Part shown: in pieces, positions 16,944 through 24,760 of the stretch
Layout of the letters: each line of letters starts with the position of its first letter
How positions within the stretch are numbered: the first letter of the stretch is position 1
Translations under genes and position numbers: made by a program
Origin: Rhodococcus sp. (in: high G+C Gram-positive bacteria)
Lineage (GTDB): Bacteria; Actinomycetota; Actinomycetes; Mycobacteriales; Mycobacteriaceae
Reading direction: 5' to 3'
NCBI RefSeq assembly: GCF_023264675.1
Contig: NZ_JAHFVG010000002.1
Coordinates: forward strand, 186,001 to 250,000
DNA length: 64,000 bases
The notes under the pieces: model-generated
What the model was told of the DNA's origin: nothing
Databases searched by the model: none
Seen by the model: the letters and a program-made list of their open reading frames with translations, nothing else

Positions 16944-18625
16944 CCACACCGGTGACTCCGGACAGCACGGCGTCCGACGACCAGGAGCCGGCGCTGACGA
17001 TGTTCGGGCCGGACTTCCCGTTCCCGTACGACGAGTACCTGACCCACTCGTCCGGGCTCGGGTCGGTGCCCGATCTCGTCGCCGGAACGGAAGTTGCTGT
17101 CATCGGTGGTGGTCTCGCCGGGATGGTGACGGCCTACGAACTGATGAAGGTCGGTCTCAAACCGATTGTCTACGAGTCCGATCAGATCGGCGGCCGGATG
17201 CGGTCGGTGCCGTTCGACGGATATCCAGGGGTGGTCGCCGAGATGGGCGCGATGAGGTTCCCGCCCTCGTCGACGGCGCTGTTCCACTATCTCGATCTGC
17301 TCGGCTTGACCACCGAGCCGTTTCCCAATCCTCTCGCGGAGGTGACGCCGAGCACCGTCATCGATCTCAAAGGCGAGAGCCACTACGCGAAAAGCCTGGA
17401 AGATCTGCCGGAGATCTTCGCGGAGGTGGCACGCGCGTGGCAGCAGACCTTGGAAGATCACGCGGACCTCGTTCCGCTGCAGCGCGCTATCCGAACGCGT
17501 GACGCCGCCGAGATCAAGCGACTGTGGAACGAGCTGGTGGTGCGTTTCGACGATCAGACGTTCTACGGATTCCTGGCCTCCTCACCGCAGTTTCGCTCGT
17601 TCCGTCTACGCGAAGTGTTCGGGCAGGTGGGTTTCGGAACCGGAGGCTGGGACACCGATTACCCCAACTCGATTCTCGAAATCCTCCGGGTGGTGGTCAC
17701 CGCTGCCGACGACCATCACCGCGGAATTGTCGGTGGAGCCCAACAACTTCCCATGGGATTGTGGATTGCGACCCCGGATTCGGTGCACTGGCCTGCAGGC
17801 ACCTCGGTGTCCTCGCTCAACGAAGGCTTCCCGTCGCCGCGAGTGACGGAACTGTCGCGCACCGGATCCGGCACCCAGGTCCGCGACAGCGAAGGGGGAG
17901 TGCGGATCTTCCCGGCCACCGTCGTCACCGCTCAGAGTTGGATGCTGCTGAGCACGATTCGCTGCGACGACGACCTGTTTCCGATCGACCACTGGACCGC
18001 GATCGAGCGCACCCATTACATGGGATCGACCAAGGTGTTCGTGCTCGTCGACCGGCCGTTCTGGAAAGACGTCGACCCCGTCACCGGGCGTGATGTCGTC
18101 AGCATGACGCTGACCGACCGGATGAGCCGAGGCACCTACCTTCTCGACCAGGGAGAGGGGCAGCCCGGACTGATCTGCTTGTCCTACACATGGTCCGACG
18201 ATTCGCTCAAGCTCCTCGCACTCAGCTCGGCGGAGCGAATGGACATCGTGTTGCGCTCACTCGAAGGCATCTACCCGGGCGTCGACTTCCGGAGCCATGT
18301 CATCGGCGAACCGGTGTCCCTGTCCTGGGAGACGGAGCGGGACTTCATGGGCGCGTTCAAAGCGAACCTGCCCGGGCACTATCGATACCAGGAACGCCTG
18401 TTCGGCCATTTCGTCCAAGACGAGTTCGACGAGCGGCACCGCGGAATCTTCCTGGCGGGCGACGACATCTCGTGGACTGCGGGCTGGGCCGAAGGTGCGA
18501 TCCAGACGGCCCTGAACGCGGTGTGGGGCGTCGTACATCATCTCGGCGGTGAATCCTCGCCGTCGAACCCCGGCCCAGGAGACGTGTTCGAGGAGTTGTC
18601 GCCGCTACGCCTCGGTGACAGCTGA
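16940..18625 (+). CDS. FAD-dependent amino-acid 2-monooxygenase (DavB-like)
   Basis: A 561-residue flavin amine-oxidase-fold enzyme of the lysine/arginine/tryptophan 2-monooxygenase type, which converts an amino acid to a carboxamide, CO2 and water. The dinucleotide loop VIGGGLAG is at residues 54-61, with Glu79 for the ribose. AEMGAMRFPPSS (Arg106) matches the carboxylate-binding Arg of the family, and GIFLAGDDISWTAGWAEGA closes the FAD site. The PYDEYLTHSSGLG opening is characteristic. It is coupled to the amidase gene. Lysine versus arginine cannot be decided from sequence; the ureohydrolase in the divergent operon favours a guanidino substrate. Confidence 0.85.
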   Translation: MTTPVTPDSTASDDQEPALTMFGPDFPFPYDEYLTHSSGLGSVPDLVAGTEVAVIGGGLAGMVTAYELMKVGLKPIVYESDQIGGRMRSVPFDGYPGVVAEMGAMRFPPSSTALFHYLDLLGLTTEPFPNPLAEVTPSTVIDLKGESHYAKSLEDLPEIFAEVARAWQQTLEDHADLVPLQRAIRTRDAAEIKRLWNELVVRFDDQTFYGFLASSPQFRSFRLREVFGQVGFGTGGWDTDYPNSILEILRVVVTAADDHHRGIVGGAQQLPMGLWIATPDSVHWPAGTSVSSLNEGFPSPRVTELSRTGSGTQVRDSEGGVRIFPATVVTAQSWMLLSTIRCDDDLFPIDHWTAIERTHYMGSTKVFVLVDRPFWKDVDPVTGRDVVSMTLTDRMSRGTYLLDQGEGQPGLICLSYTWSDDSLKLLALSSAERMDIVLRSLEGIYPGVDFRSHVIGEPVSLSWETERDFMGAFKANLPGHYRYQERLFGHFVQDEFDERHRGIFLAGDDISWTAGWAEGAIQTALNAVWGVVHHLGGESSPSNPGPGDVFEELSPLRLGDS

Positions 18626-18670
18626 CGTAGTTCGATCGAAGTACATCACCGATGCGTTAACGTCTAAGCA

Positions 18671-18701
18671 GATCGGCGCCGCGTCGGGGGCGGCGCCGAT
18701 C
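18671..18701. terminator. 12-bp hairpin between convergent genes
   Basis: Arms GATCGGCGCCGC at 18671-18682 and its exact complement at 18690-18701, with a seven-base loop. It lies between the monooxygenase stop and the opposing Lrp gene. Confidence 0.72.
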
Positions 18702-18733
18702 CCTACAACCTGATCAGCCGGGCGACGGCACGG

Positions 18734-19207
18734 TCATCGTGGGCCTGCTTCGCGGTCGAGCAGCGGCTTCGTGCGATAGGGAATCAGTTCGCTCATCGCG
18801 ATGGACATGTTCGTGCGTTCCACTCCGGGAATTTTCAGGATCAGTCCGGCGACGCGATACAGATCGTCGGCATCGACAGCGGCGATACGAATATGCATGT
18901 CGGAGGCACCGGACAACCCGAACACCTCCAGCACCTCGGGGATGGTTCGTAGATGGTCGGTCACGTCGGCCAACATGTGTTGGTCCACCCGGGTAGTGAC
19001 GAACGCCTGCAGGGCATAGCCGAGACTGCGCGGACGAACGCGATGATCGATCGGTGTGAGTGCGTCCTTCTCCTCCCACCGGGTGAGGCGCGCCTGGACG
19101 GTGTTGCGAGACAACCCGAGGTTGTTGGCAAGTTCGACGCCGGTCGCGCGGGGCCGCTCGCACAGGGCCAACAGAAGACGGGCGTCCGTTCGGTCGAAAT
19201 CGGTCAT
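18734..19207 (-). CDS. Lrp/AsnC-family regulator
   Basis: A 157-residue single-unit Lrp protein: winged helix-turn-helix at about 1-55 (GVELANNLGLSRNTVQARLTRWEE) and a RAM domain (LEVFGLSGASDMHIRIAAVDADDL). The ATG at 19207 is chosen because the helix-turn-helix begins a few residues after it. It follows the D-amino-acid dehydrogenase gene by 19 bases on the same strand, so it is probably the dedicated regulator of that gene and responds to its substrate. Confidence 0.88.
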   Translation of the reverse strand: MTDFDRTDARLLLALCERPRATGVELANNLGLSRNTVQARLTRWEEKDALTPIDHRVRPRSLGYALQAFVTTRVDQHMLADVTDHLRTIPEVLEVFGLSGASDMHIRIAAVDADDLYRVAGLILKIPGVERTNMSIAMSELIPYRTKPLLDREAGPR

Positions 19208-19226
19208 CGCCTCACGGTAATGCGCA

Positions 19227-20351
19227 CTACCGACCCGGCGCCAGATCCGCGACATCGAGTCCCCGCCCGAGAACATCCGACGGTATCGGTGCATCGCGAA
19301 CGAGAGCTGCGCCGACCCGAGCCAGTGCCGCGCACGTCTGAATCCCGTAGCCGCCCTGCCCGGCGCACCAGAAGAATCCATCGACTGTCGGATCGAAACC
19401 GACGACGGGCGTCCGGTCAGGCACGAAACTTCTCAACCCGGCCCACGACGAGCGAACGTGCCGCGTGGTCAGGTAGGTCGTCTCGTGGATGGCGTCGAAG
19501 GCTCGCGCGATCTCGAGTTCGTCGGGCCTCGCGTCGCTCGGCGGCGTCGGAGTCTCGTCGGCGGGGGAGCACAGCAGCTGATGGCCCTCGGGTTTGAGAT
19601 AGAAGCTCTCGTCGATGTCGCTGAGAGTCGGGAGGCCCGAGGAGTCGATGCCCTCGGGCATACCGACCATGAAGACCGAACGCCGCAACGCCTGCAGACC
19701 GGAGCGAGCAGCGCCGGCCAACTCGGCGACGGAGTCCGCCCACGCGCCCGCTGCATCGACGACAACCTGCGCCGTTCGCACGACGCCGTCGCCGGTTTTC
19801 ACCTCCCACACACCGTCGCGGCGGTCCAGCGACACCACATCGCTGTCGGTCTCGATCGAGCCACCGCGACGTTTCAGTCCACGGACGTAGCCCTGGTGCA
19901 GGGCATGCACATCGACCTCCTTCGATCCGGGTTCGAACATCGCCAGATCGATGCGATCCTCCCGCAGGAGTGGGAACAGCGATCGCGCCTCCGCCGGCGA
20001 CACGATTCGAGCATCGGGCGTGTGGACTCGAACCTGATCGAACAGGGACTCGAGCGCCTCACCGCGGCCTAGGCCCGCAAATTGAAGAAGCGAGCGCGGT
20101 GAGACCAGCTCGCGATCGAAGCCGTCGGGCGGATCGAGCAGAAATTGCCTGCTCGACGTCGTCAGGGCACGGATTGCCGCGTTGCCGTAGGTTTCGAGGA
20201 ACAACGCGGCCGAGCGGCCGGTGGTGTGAAACGCCAGGGTCGCCTCTTGCTCGAGTAAGCACACTCGTCGGTCCTGTGCCAGTTCGTAGCCGATGGATAC
20301 GCCCCCGATACCGCCTCCGACAACGATCACGTCGTAGTTGTACGTGCTCAC
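19227..20351 (-). CDS. FAD-dependent D-amino-acid dehydrogenase (DauA-like)
   Basis: A 374-residue DAO-family flavoprotein, the same length as Pseudomonas D-arginine dehydrogenase DauA and similar to it throughout. Shared stretches include FHTTGRSAA, SPRSLL, ALHQGYVRGLKRRGG, DESFYLKPEGH and AGQGGYGIQT. The FAD loop is VVGGGIGG. Compared with my recollection of DauA, the two residues credited with cationic substrate binding (His48 and Glu87) are Leu50 and Leu88 here, while the Tyr, SFYLK Tyr and WAGLRSF Arg positions are kept. It may therefore prefer neutral D-amino acids. The GTG start has GAAGGGAG upstream. Confidence 0.82.
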   Translation of the reverse strand: MSTYNYDVIVVGGGIGGVSIGYELAQDRRVCLLEQEATLAFHTTGRSAALFLETYGNAAIRALTTSSRQFLLDPPDGFDRELVSPRSLLQFAGLGRGEALESLFDQVRVHTPDARIVSPAEARSLFPLLREDRIDLAMFEPGSKEVDVHALHQGYVRGLKRRGGSIETDSDVVSLDRRDGVWEVKTGDGVVRTAQVVVDAAGAWADSVAELAGAARSGLQALRRSVFMVGMPEGIDSSGLPTLSDIDESFYLKPEGHQLLCSPADETPTPPSDARPDELEIARAFDAIHETTYLTTRHVRSSWAGLRSFVPDRTPVVGFDPTVDGFFWCAGQGGYGIQTCAALARVGAALVRDAPIPSDVLGRGLDVADLAPGR

Positions 20352-20408
20352 TGGTGACTCCCTTCTCTCGTCGAGCAGGCTCGCACGGCAATTGGTTACA
20401 GTCGATCG

Positions 20409-21191
20409 GTGACGAACGCAGATCTGCAGAGCCAGTATCGATTGTCCGGGGCATGGAACTTCCGCGACGTCGGCGGGGCTGCAACGACCGACGGTCAGCG
20501 AATCCGCCGTGGGGTGTTGTTCCGGTCTTCGGAACTGAGCCACCTCGACGATGCGGGCCGATCGGAACTCGCGACCCTGGGGATTCGCCGAGTCTTCGAT
20601 CTACGAGGTGAGAGCGAGATTCGCCGTTCCGGCGTGGACGCGGTACCTGCCGACGTCACCGTGGTTTCCGTTCCGTATCGCGACGAACCAGGGGAGAAGG
20701 CGCCGCACGAGGAGTTCCTGTCCGGCGGTGACGACGCGCAACTTCGCTACATGATCGGCACCTATGCCAGCTTTCCGTCTCTCGCCGGGGCATCGACTGC
20801 GATTCGCGCCGTCATCGACGCCGTGGGCCGGGGCGATGGTGCTTCGCTCGTGCACTGTGCAGCGGGCAAGGACCGCGCCGGCTGGACGATCGCGACAGTT
20901 CTGCGAGCGGCCGGTGTGACCGACGAGGCCATCGTGGCGGACTTCCTCCGGAGCAACGACGCAATTGGCCCGCTGCGCGCGCACATCATGGCGGTGTGGC
21001 AATCGGACACGACTGGATCCCCGGTTGATCCGTCGGATGCGCTTCTTGGCGTCGCCGAGGCGTATTACCGAACCGGACTCGACGCCGTGACCAGCACATA
21101 CGGGTCGTTCGACGGCTATCTCGACGCCATCGGAGTGACGGCCGAAGACCTGAGGCGGTTGAAAGCGGAACTGATCGACGACAGGTCTTGA
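20409..21191 (+). CDS. Tyrosine-protein phosphatase (PtpB-like)
   Basis: A 260-residue cysteine phosphatase with the active-site loop HCAAGKDRAG (Cys150, Arg156). This is the HCxxGKDRxG variant of the mycobacterial secreted phosphatase PtpB family, which has dual-specificity and phosphoinositide activity. The opening NFRDVGG is also conserved. No signal peptide is visible. The GTG start at 20409 lies 57 bases from the start of the divergent D-amino-acid dehydrogenase. A role beside the neighbours is not apparent. Confidence 0.9.
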   Translation: MTNADLQSQYRLSGAWNFRDVGGAATTDGQRIRRGVLFRSSELSHLDDAGRSELATLGIRRVFDLRGESEIRRSGVDAVPADVTVVSVPYRDEPGEKAPHEEFLSGGDDAQLRYMIGTYASFPSLAGASTAIRAVIDAVGRGDGASLVHCAAGKDRAGWTIATVLRAAGVTDEAIVADFLRSNDAIGPLRAHIMAVWQSDTTGSPVDPSDALLGVAEAYYRTGLDAVTSTYGSFDGYLDAIGVTAEDLRRLKAELIDDRS

Positions 21192-21214
21192 CCGAAGGGA
21201 GCTAACCTCACCTC

Positions 21215-21739
21215 ATGCGCACTGGCCAAATTGCGCCGGATTTTCGGCTTCCTGATCATGAGGGGCACGTCCGGACTCTCAGCGAGATGCTGGACGACGG
21301 TCCGGTAGTTCTGTTCTTCTACCCTGCTGCATCCAGCCCTATTTGCACGGCCGAGGCGTGTCATTTCCGCGATCTGGGCCGATCGTTCGACGCATTGGGT
21401 GCTCAGCGGGTCGGCATCAGCACCGACACCACCGACAAGGTGTCGCATTTCGCTCTGCAGCGATCGTTCGACTACCCCTTGCTGGCCGATTCGGATTGCA
21501 GCGTCGCCGACGAGTTCGGTGTGCGCCGAGGGGGCCGGGTGATGAAGTGGCGTCGGCAGCGTGAAATCAAGAGAGGTAGATCACATGCGGTGAAACGCGG
21601 ATACATCAGCCAGTTGCTGTCGGTGAAGCGAACAACCTTCGTGATCGATCGCAACCGCGTGGTGAGGCTGGTGGTCACCAGCGAGCGTGCTCACATCCAC
21701 GCAGACAAGTCGTTGGACTACTTACGCTATCTGTCCTGA
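21215..21739 (+). CDS. bcp: Peroxiredoxin, BCP/PrxQ type
   Basis: A 174-residue thiol peroxidase of the AhpC/TSA fold. The active site is FYPAASSPICTAEAC, giving peroxidatic Cys44 and a resolving Cys49 five residues later, the BCP arrangement. It differs from the usual PxxxTPxC in having SPIC. An extra basic insertion (GGRVMKWRRQREIKRGRSHA) around residues 107-126 is unusual. The ATG follows AGGGAGC. It lies 23 bases after the phosphatase gene, so co-transcription is possible. Confidence 0.88.
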   Translation: MRTGQIAPDFRLPDHEGHVRTLSEMLDDGPVVLFFYPAASSPICTAEACHFRDLGRSFDALGAQRVGISTDTTDKVSHFALQRSFDYPLLADSDCSVADEFGVRRGGRVMKWRRQREIKRGRSHAVKRGYISQLLSVKRTTFVIDRNRVVRLVVTSERAHIHADKSLDYLRYLS

Positions 21740-21859
21740 AGGGCCTTCGCCGCTGAACAGGGCCGTGTACACGGCAGGCTGCTTGTTCTCGGCCGGTGCG
21801 TCGTCAGTGGCCGCGTCGACGTGCGAGAACAGAGCCGGGTTCGTCTTCGATGGTTCCAT
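21722..21859 (-). CDS. Possible small protein, 45 residues
   Basis: A short frame with high GC in third codon positions that reads MEPSKTNPALFSHVDAATDD onwards. A possible GGGAGC ribosome site lies 11 bases upstream of the ATG. Its end overlaps the 3' end of the peroxiredoxin gene by 18 bases on the other strand. I recognise no family. The rest of the 238-base gap between the peroxiredoxin and methyltransferase genes shows nothing else. It could be a chance frame. Confidence 0.3.
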   Translation of the reverse strand: MEPSKTNPALFSHVDAATDDAPAENKQPAVYTALFSGEGPSGQIA

Positions 21860-21977
21860 TTCACGAGCATGCTCCCGAAATCTCGAAAATGCCACTCGGA
21901 CTCGCGGATGGGCGAGGAAGAGATAGTGACGTGCAACGTGTTTGGATGTGCCGCCGGAGAGATGAAACACTGATCCG

Positions 21978-23099
21978 GTGCCTGACGTGGAATCACTCCT
22001 CGCGGGCCTGCGACGCAGGCCCGACGCCGAAGCCCCCAACCTGTTCGCGGTCGACGCCGCGGACCGGTTGATTCTCGACACCGCAAGCGACGTGGTCGCC
22101 GGCCTCGACGGGTCGTCGGTAGCGGTGATCGGAGATCGCTACGGCGCGCTGACCCTGGGAACGGCTCTTGCTCACGGGCACTCCGGGATTCGAGTGCACC
22201 AGGATTCCTACACCGGAGAACTCGCACTCGCTCGGAATGCGGCCGAGGCCGGCCTCACCGGGGTCTACCGCAACTGCGGATTGGACGAGGAATTGCTCGG
22301 CGGCGCCGCCGTCGTGCTCCTGCAGTTGCCGCGAAGTCTCGCCGAGCTCACCGAAATCGCCGAGACCATTGCCCGGTTCGCTCCCTCGAACACCCGGATC
22401 TTCGCGGGCGGGCGGGACAAGCACATGACACCTGCGATGAATTCGGTTCTGCGCCACTCGTTCGAGTCGGTTACCGCGGGCCGAGGGAGGCAGAAGGCGC
22501 GCGTGCTGACCGCATCGGAGCCGATTGCCGCCGCGGTGCAGTCTTATCCTGCGACCGAAATGATCGAAGACCTGGACTTGACCGTAGTGGCGCACGGCGC
22601 CGTGTTCGCCGGTGCGAAGCTGGACATCGGGACGCGATTTCTTGCGACATTTGTGGCTCGAATGAAGCCCAATGCCCGCACTGTCGTCGATCTCGGCTGT
22701 GGCACAGGAATTTTGGCGTGTGTGGCGGCACAGACGCATCCGGATGCCCGCATCGTCGCCACCGATCGGTCTGCTGCGGCAGTGGCGTCGGCACGGGCGA
22801 GCGCTCAGGCCAACGGAGTGACGATCGACGTGGTTCGCGACGACGCCATGGGAACGTTCGCCGACTCGTCCGTTGACCTCATCGTGTGCAATCCGCCGTT
22901 CCACGAGGGGGCGTCACTGCACACGGGGAGCGCGGAGAAACTGTTCGCGGCGGCGGGCCGCGTCCTCGCACCCGGCGGCGAGCTGTGGACCGTCTACAAC
23001 ACGCACCTCGGCTATCGGCGAGCGATCGCAGATGCCGTCGGACCGACCGAGGTGGCGGGAAAGAACGCGAAATTCACCGTCACTCGGTCGATCGCCTGA
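21978..23099 (+). CDS. RsmC/RlmG-type class I methyltransferase
   Basis: A 373-residue SAM-dependent methyltransferase with a duplicated, degenerate N-terminal domain and a catalytic C-terminal domain, the layout of the 23S/16S rRNA guanine-N2 methyltransferases. Motif I is VVDLGCGTGILA (about residue 235). The catalytic motif NPPFHEG (about 303) is the N-P-P-F type used on purine exocyclic amines. The GTG start at 21978 is the only start that gives a full N-terminal domain. The exact rRNA base is not determinable. Confidence 0.87.
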   Translation: MPDVESLLAGLRRRPDAEAPNLFAVDAADRLILDTASDVVAGLDGSSVAVIGDRYGALTLGTALAHGHSGIRVHQDSYTGELALARNAAEAGLTGVYRNCGLDEELLGGAAVVLLQLPRSLAELTEIAETIARFAPSNTRIFAGGRDKHMTPAMNSVLRHSFESVTAGRGRQKARVLTASEPIAAAVQSYPATEMIEDLDLTVVAHGAVFAGAKLDIGTRFLATFVARMKPNARTVVDLGCGTGILACVAAQTHPDARIVATDRSAAAVASARASAQANGVTIDVVRDDAMGTFADSSVDLIVCNPPFHEGASLHTGSAEKLFAAAGRVLAPGGELWTVYNTHLGYRRAIADAVGPTEVAGKNAKFTVTRSIA

Positions 23100-23103
23100 C
23101 CTT

Positions 23104-23526
23104 CTATTCGACCGGCCCGCCGTCTTCGGGGGTGCCGTCGATCTGGCCGCGATTGCGTCCACGATCCTCGACCAGCGTGCCTTCGACGATCTCGGCCTGA
23201 CGCTGTCCGTCCGCATAGTCGATGTCGGGATCCTCGTCGGATGCCAGGACCTCGTGGTCGACAAGTTCCTCGGTCAATTCGTCGTCGGGGGTTTCGGCAA
23301 CCGATCGCTCCTCGTCTTCGAGCGCGGTGTCGGGTTCTTCTTCGCTGAGCTTCTCGTCGAGGCTTTCGCCCTCGAGCGCCTCGGCCGCGGTGGTGCCGAA
23401 CTTGTCGGCCTCGCTCCAATGATCCGGAGCGTCGACCACGGTGTCGCCGTCGTCGTTGCGGATTTCGTCGGAGTCGACGCTTTCGCTCTGATCGAGTGTC
23501 TGGTCGGGTCCGTCTTCGATACTCAT
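23104..23526 (-). CDS. Acidic DUF5709-type protein
   Basis: A 140-residue, strongly acidic, low-complexity protein rich in Asp and Glu and probably disordered. The segment WSEADKFGTTAAEALEGESL followed by a run of EEEPD matches the actinobacterial DUF5709 pattern. It is convergent with the methyltransferase gene, only four bases apart. No catalytic motif or membrane segment is seen. Function unknown. Confidence 0.7.
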   Translation of the reverse strand: MSIEDGPDQTLDQSESVDSDEIRNDDGDTVVDAPDHWSEADKFGTTAAEALEGESLDEKLSEEEPDTALEDEERSVAETPDDELTEELVDHEVLASDEDPDIDYADGQRQAEIVEGTLVEDRGRNRGQIDGTPEDGGPVE

Positions 23527-23635
23527 ACTCCGGAACCTACCCGCTGACGAGTGGGATCAATCGCCGCCGTCCGCGGCTGCAGCGGGCCGTGCACGCGCAT
23601 CGAGCTCATGGTCACGGTAGAGTCCGAATTGTCGG

Positions 23636-23664
23636 AAGTTCCCGCAGTCCGAGTGGGAACTTTT
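23636..23664 (+). promoter_or_regulatory. Hairpin plus T-run in the leader of the BI-1 gene
   Basis: AAGTTCCC (23636-23643) pairs with GGGAACTT (23655-23662) across an 11-base loop, followed by TT. It lies about 95 bases before the BI-1 start and downstream of no plus-strand gene, so it may be a leader structure or a weak attenuator rather than the end of a transcript. Confidence 0.4.
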
Positions 23665-23758
23665 GTCCGTATGTGGAACGTTCTTCATACAACTGCCGGA
23701 TAACAACGGCGTCGGGCTCGAAACGAAGGGCTTGCGCTCTTAGAAGGGATGTCACACG

Positions 23759-24601
23759 GTGCGCACCTCCAGCAACCCGGTGTTCCGCAACCTGCCAAAG
23801 CAGGAGGGCGGCGGATACGCCACTTTCGGCACTGCGACGGCCGGGGCCTCGCAGGCAACGCAGTTCGGTCAGCCGCCTACGGCTGAGCCCTACCGGACCG
23901 GACCCGCAACACGGGCGATGACCATCGACGACGTCGTCACCAAGACCGGCATCACGCTCGGTGTGCTGACCGTCTCGGCCATCATTTCGTACGTGCTGTC
24001 GAAGGGGAACCCGGACCTCGCCCCGATCTTCGTCATCGGTGGCGGCATCGTCGGCCTCGTCCTCGTTCTCGTCGCGACATTCGGCCGCAAGATGGACAAC
24101 CCCGCGATCGTTCTCGCCTACGCGGTAGCCGAGGGGCTGTTCCTCGGAGCGCTCTCGCTGATGTTCACGGGCGTCGAATTCGGTGGTGTCGGCGGAACGG
24201 CACTCATCGGCCAGGCGGTCCTCGGAACGTTCGGTGTGTTCTTCGGAATGTTGGTGGTCTACAAGACCGGCGCAGTCCGCGTCACCCCGCGTCTCACCCG
24301 GATGGTCATCGGCGCACTCATCGGTGTGGTCGTCCTCGCCCTGGGCAACCTCGTTGCGAGTTTCTTCGTCGACGGCGGCCTCGGTCTCCGCGACGGCGGT
24401 CCGATCGCCATCATTTTCAGCCTCGTCTGCATCGGCATCGCAGCGTTCAGCTTCCTGCTGGACTTCGACCAGGCAGATCAACTGATCCGCGCACAGGCGC
24501 CGGAGAAGGCAGCCTGGGGCGTCGCGCTCGGCCTGACCATCACGCTCGTGTGGTTGTACGTCGAGATCCTGCGACTGCTCAGCTACTTCAACAGCGACTA
24601 G
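23759..24601 (+). CDS. Bax inhibitor-1/YccA-family membrane protein
   Basis: A 280-residue protein with a 55-residue polar N-terminal region (FRNLPKQEGGGYATFG, Gln/Thr/Pro-rich) and seven hydrophobic spans. This is the layout of the actinobacterial BI-1-like YccA proteins. The span VLAYAVAEGLFLGALSLMF and the acidic end DFDQADQLI are conserved features. Members act as membrane proteins linked to stress tolerance and calcium or proton leak. The GTG start follows AGAAGGGA. It stands alone, with its own terminator. Confidence 0.9.
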   Translation: MRTSSNPVFRNLPKQEGGGYATFGTATAGASQATQFGQPPTAEPYRTGPATRAMTIDDVVTKTGITLGVLTVSAIISYVLSKGNPDLAPIFVIGGGIVGLVLVLVATFGRKMDNPAIVLAYAVAEGLFLGALSLMFTGVEFGGVGGTALIGQAVLGTFGVFFGMLVVYKTGAVRVTPRLTRMVIGALIGVVVLALGNLVASFFVDGGLGLRDGGPIAIIFSLVCIGIAAFSFLLDFDQADQLIRAQAPEKAAWGVALGLTITLVWLYVEILRLLSYFNSD

Positions 24602-24613
24602 TAGTTCGCATCG

Positions 24614-24649
24614 AAAAGCCCCGCCACTCCACGGAGCGGCGGGGCTTTT
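24614..24649 (+). terminator. Intrinsic terminator with T-run
   Basis: AAAAGCCCCGCC (24614-24625) pairs with its complement at 24638-24649, with a further CTCC/GGAG pairing inside. The 3' arm ends in TTTTT. It lies 12 bases after the BI-1 stop. Confidence 0.9.
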
Positions 24650-24678
24650 TCGTGTGCTGTTGTTGTGTGCCGAGTCGC

Positions 24679-24747
24679 CGTGGTTGCCCACAGATCGCAC
24701 CGTGAGGGCCGATCCGGCCCTCCGAGGTCTACTTGTGGGCAACCACG
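24679..24747. repeat. Nested palindrome between convergent genes
   Basis: An outer 14-bp stem (CGTGGTTGCCCACA at 24679-24692 with 24734-24747) encloses an inner 8-bp stem (GAGGGCCG at 24704-24711 with 24715-24722). It lies just before the end of the thiolase gene and could be its terminator or a mobile palindromic repeat. Confidence 0.6.
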
Positions 24748-24760
24748 ACGCGAACCGGGG

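Noticed and set aside
19227..20351. Firm assignment as D-arginine dehydrogenase
   Set aside because: Two residues thought to select cationic substrates are replaced by Leu, so only D-amino-acid dehydrogenase is claimed.
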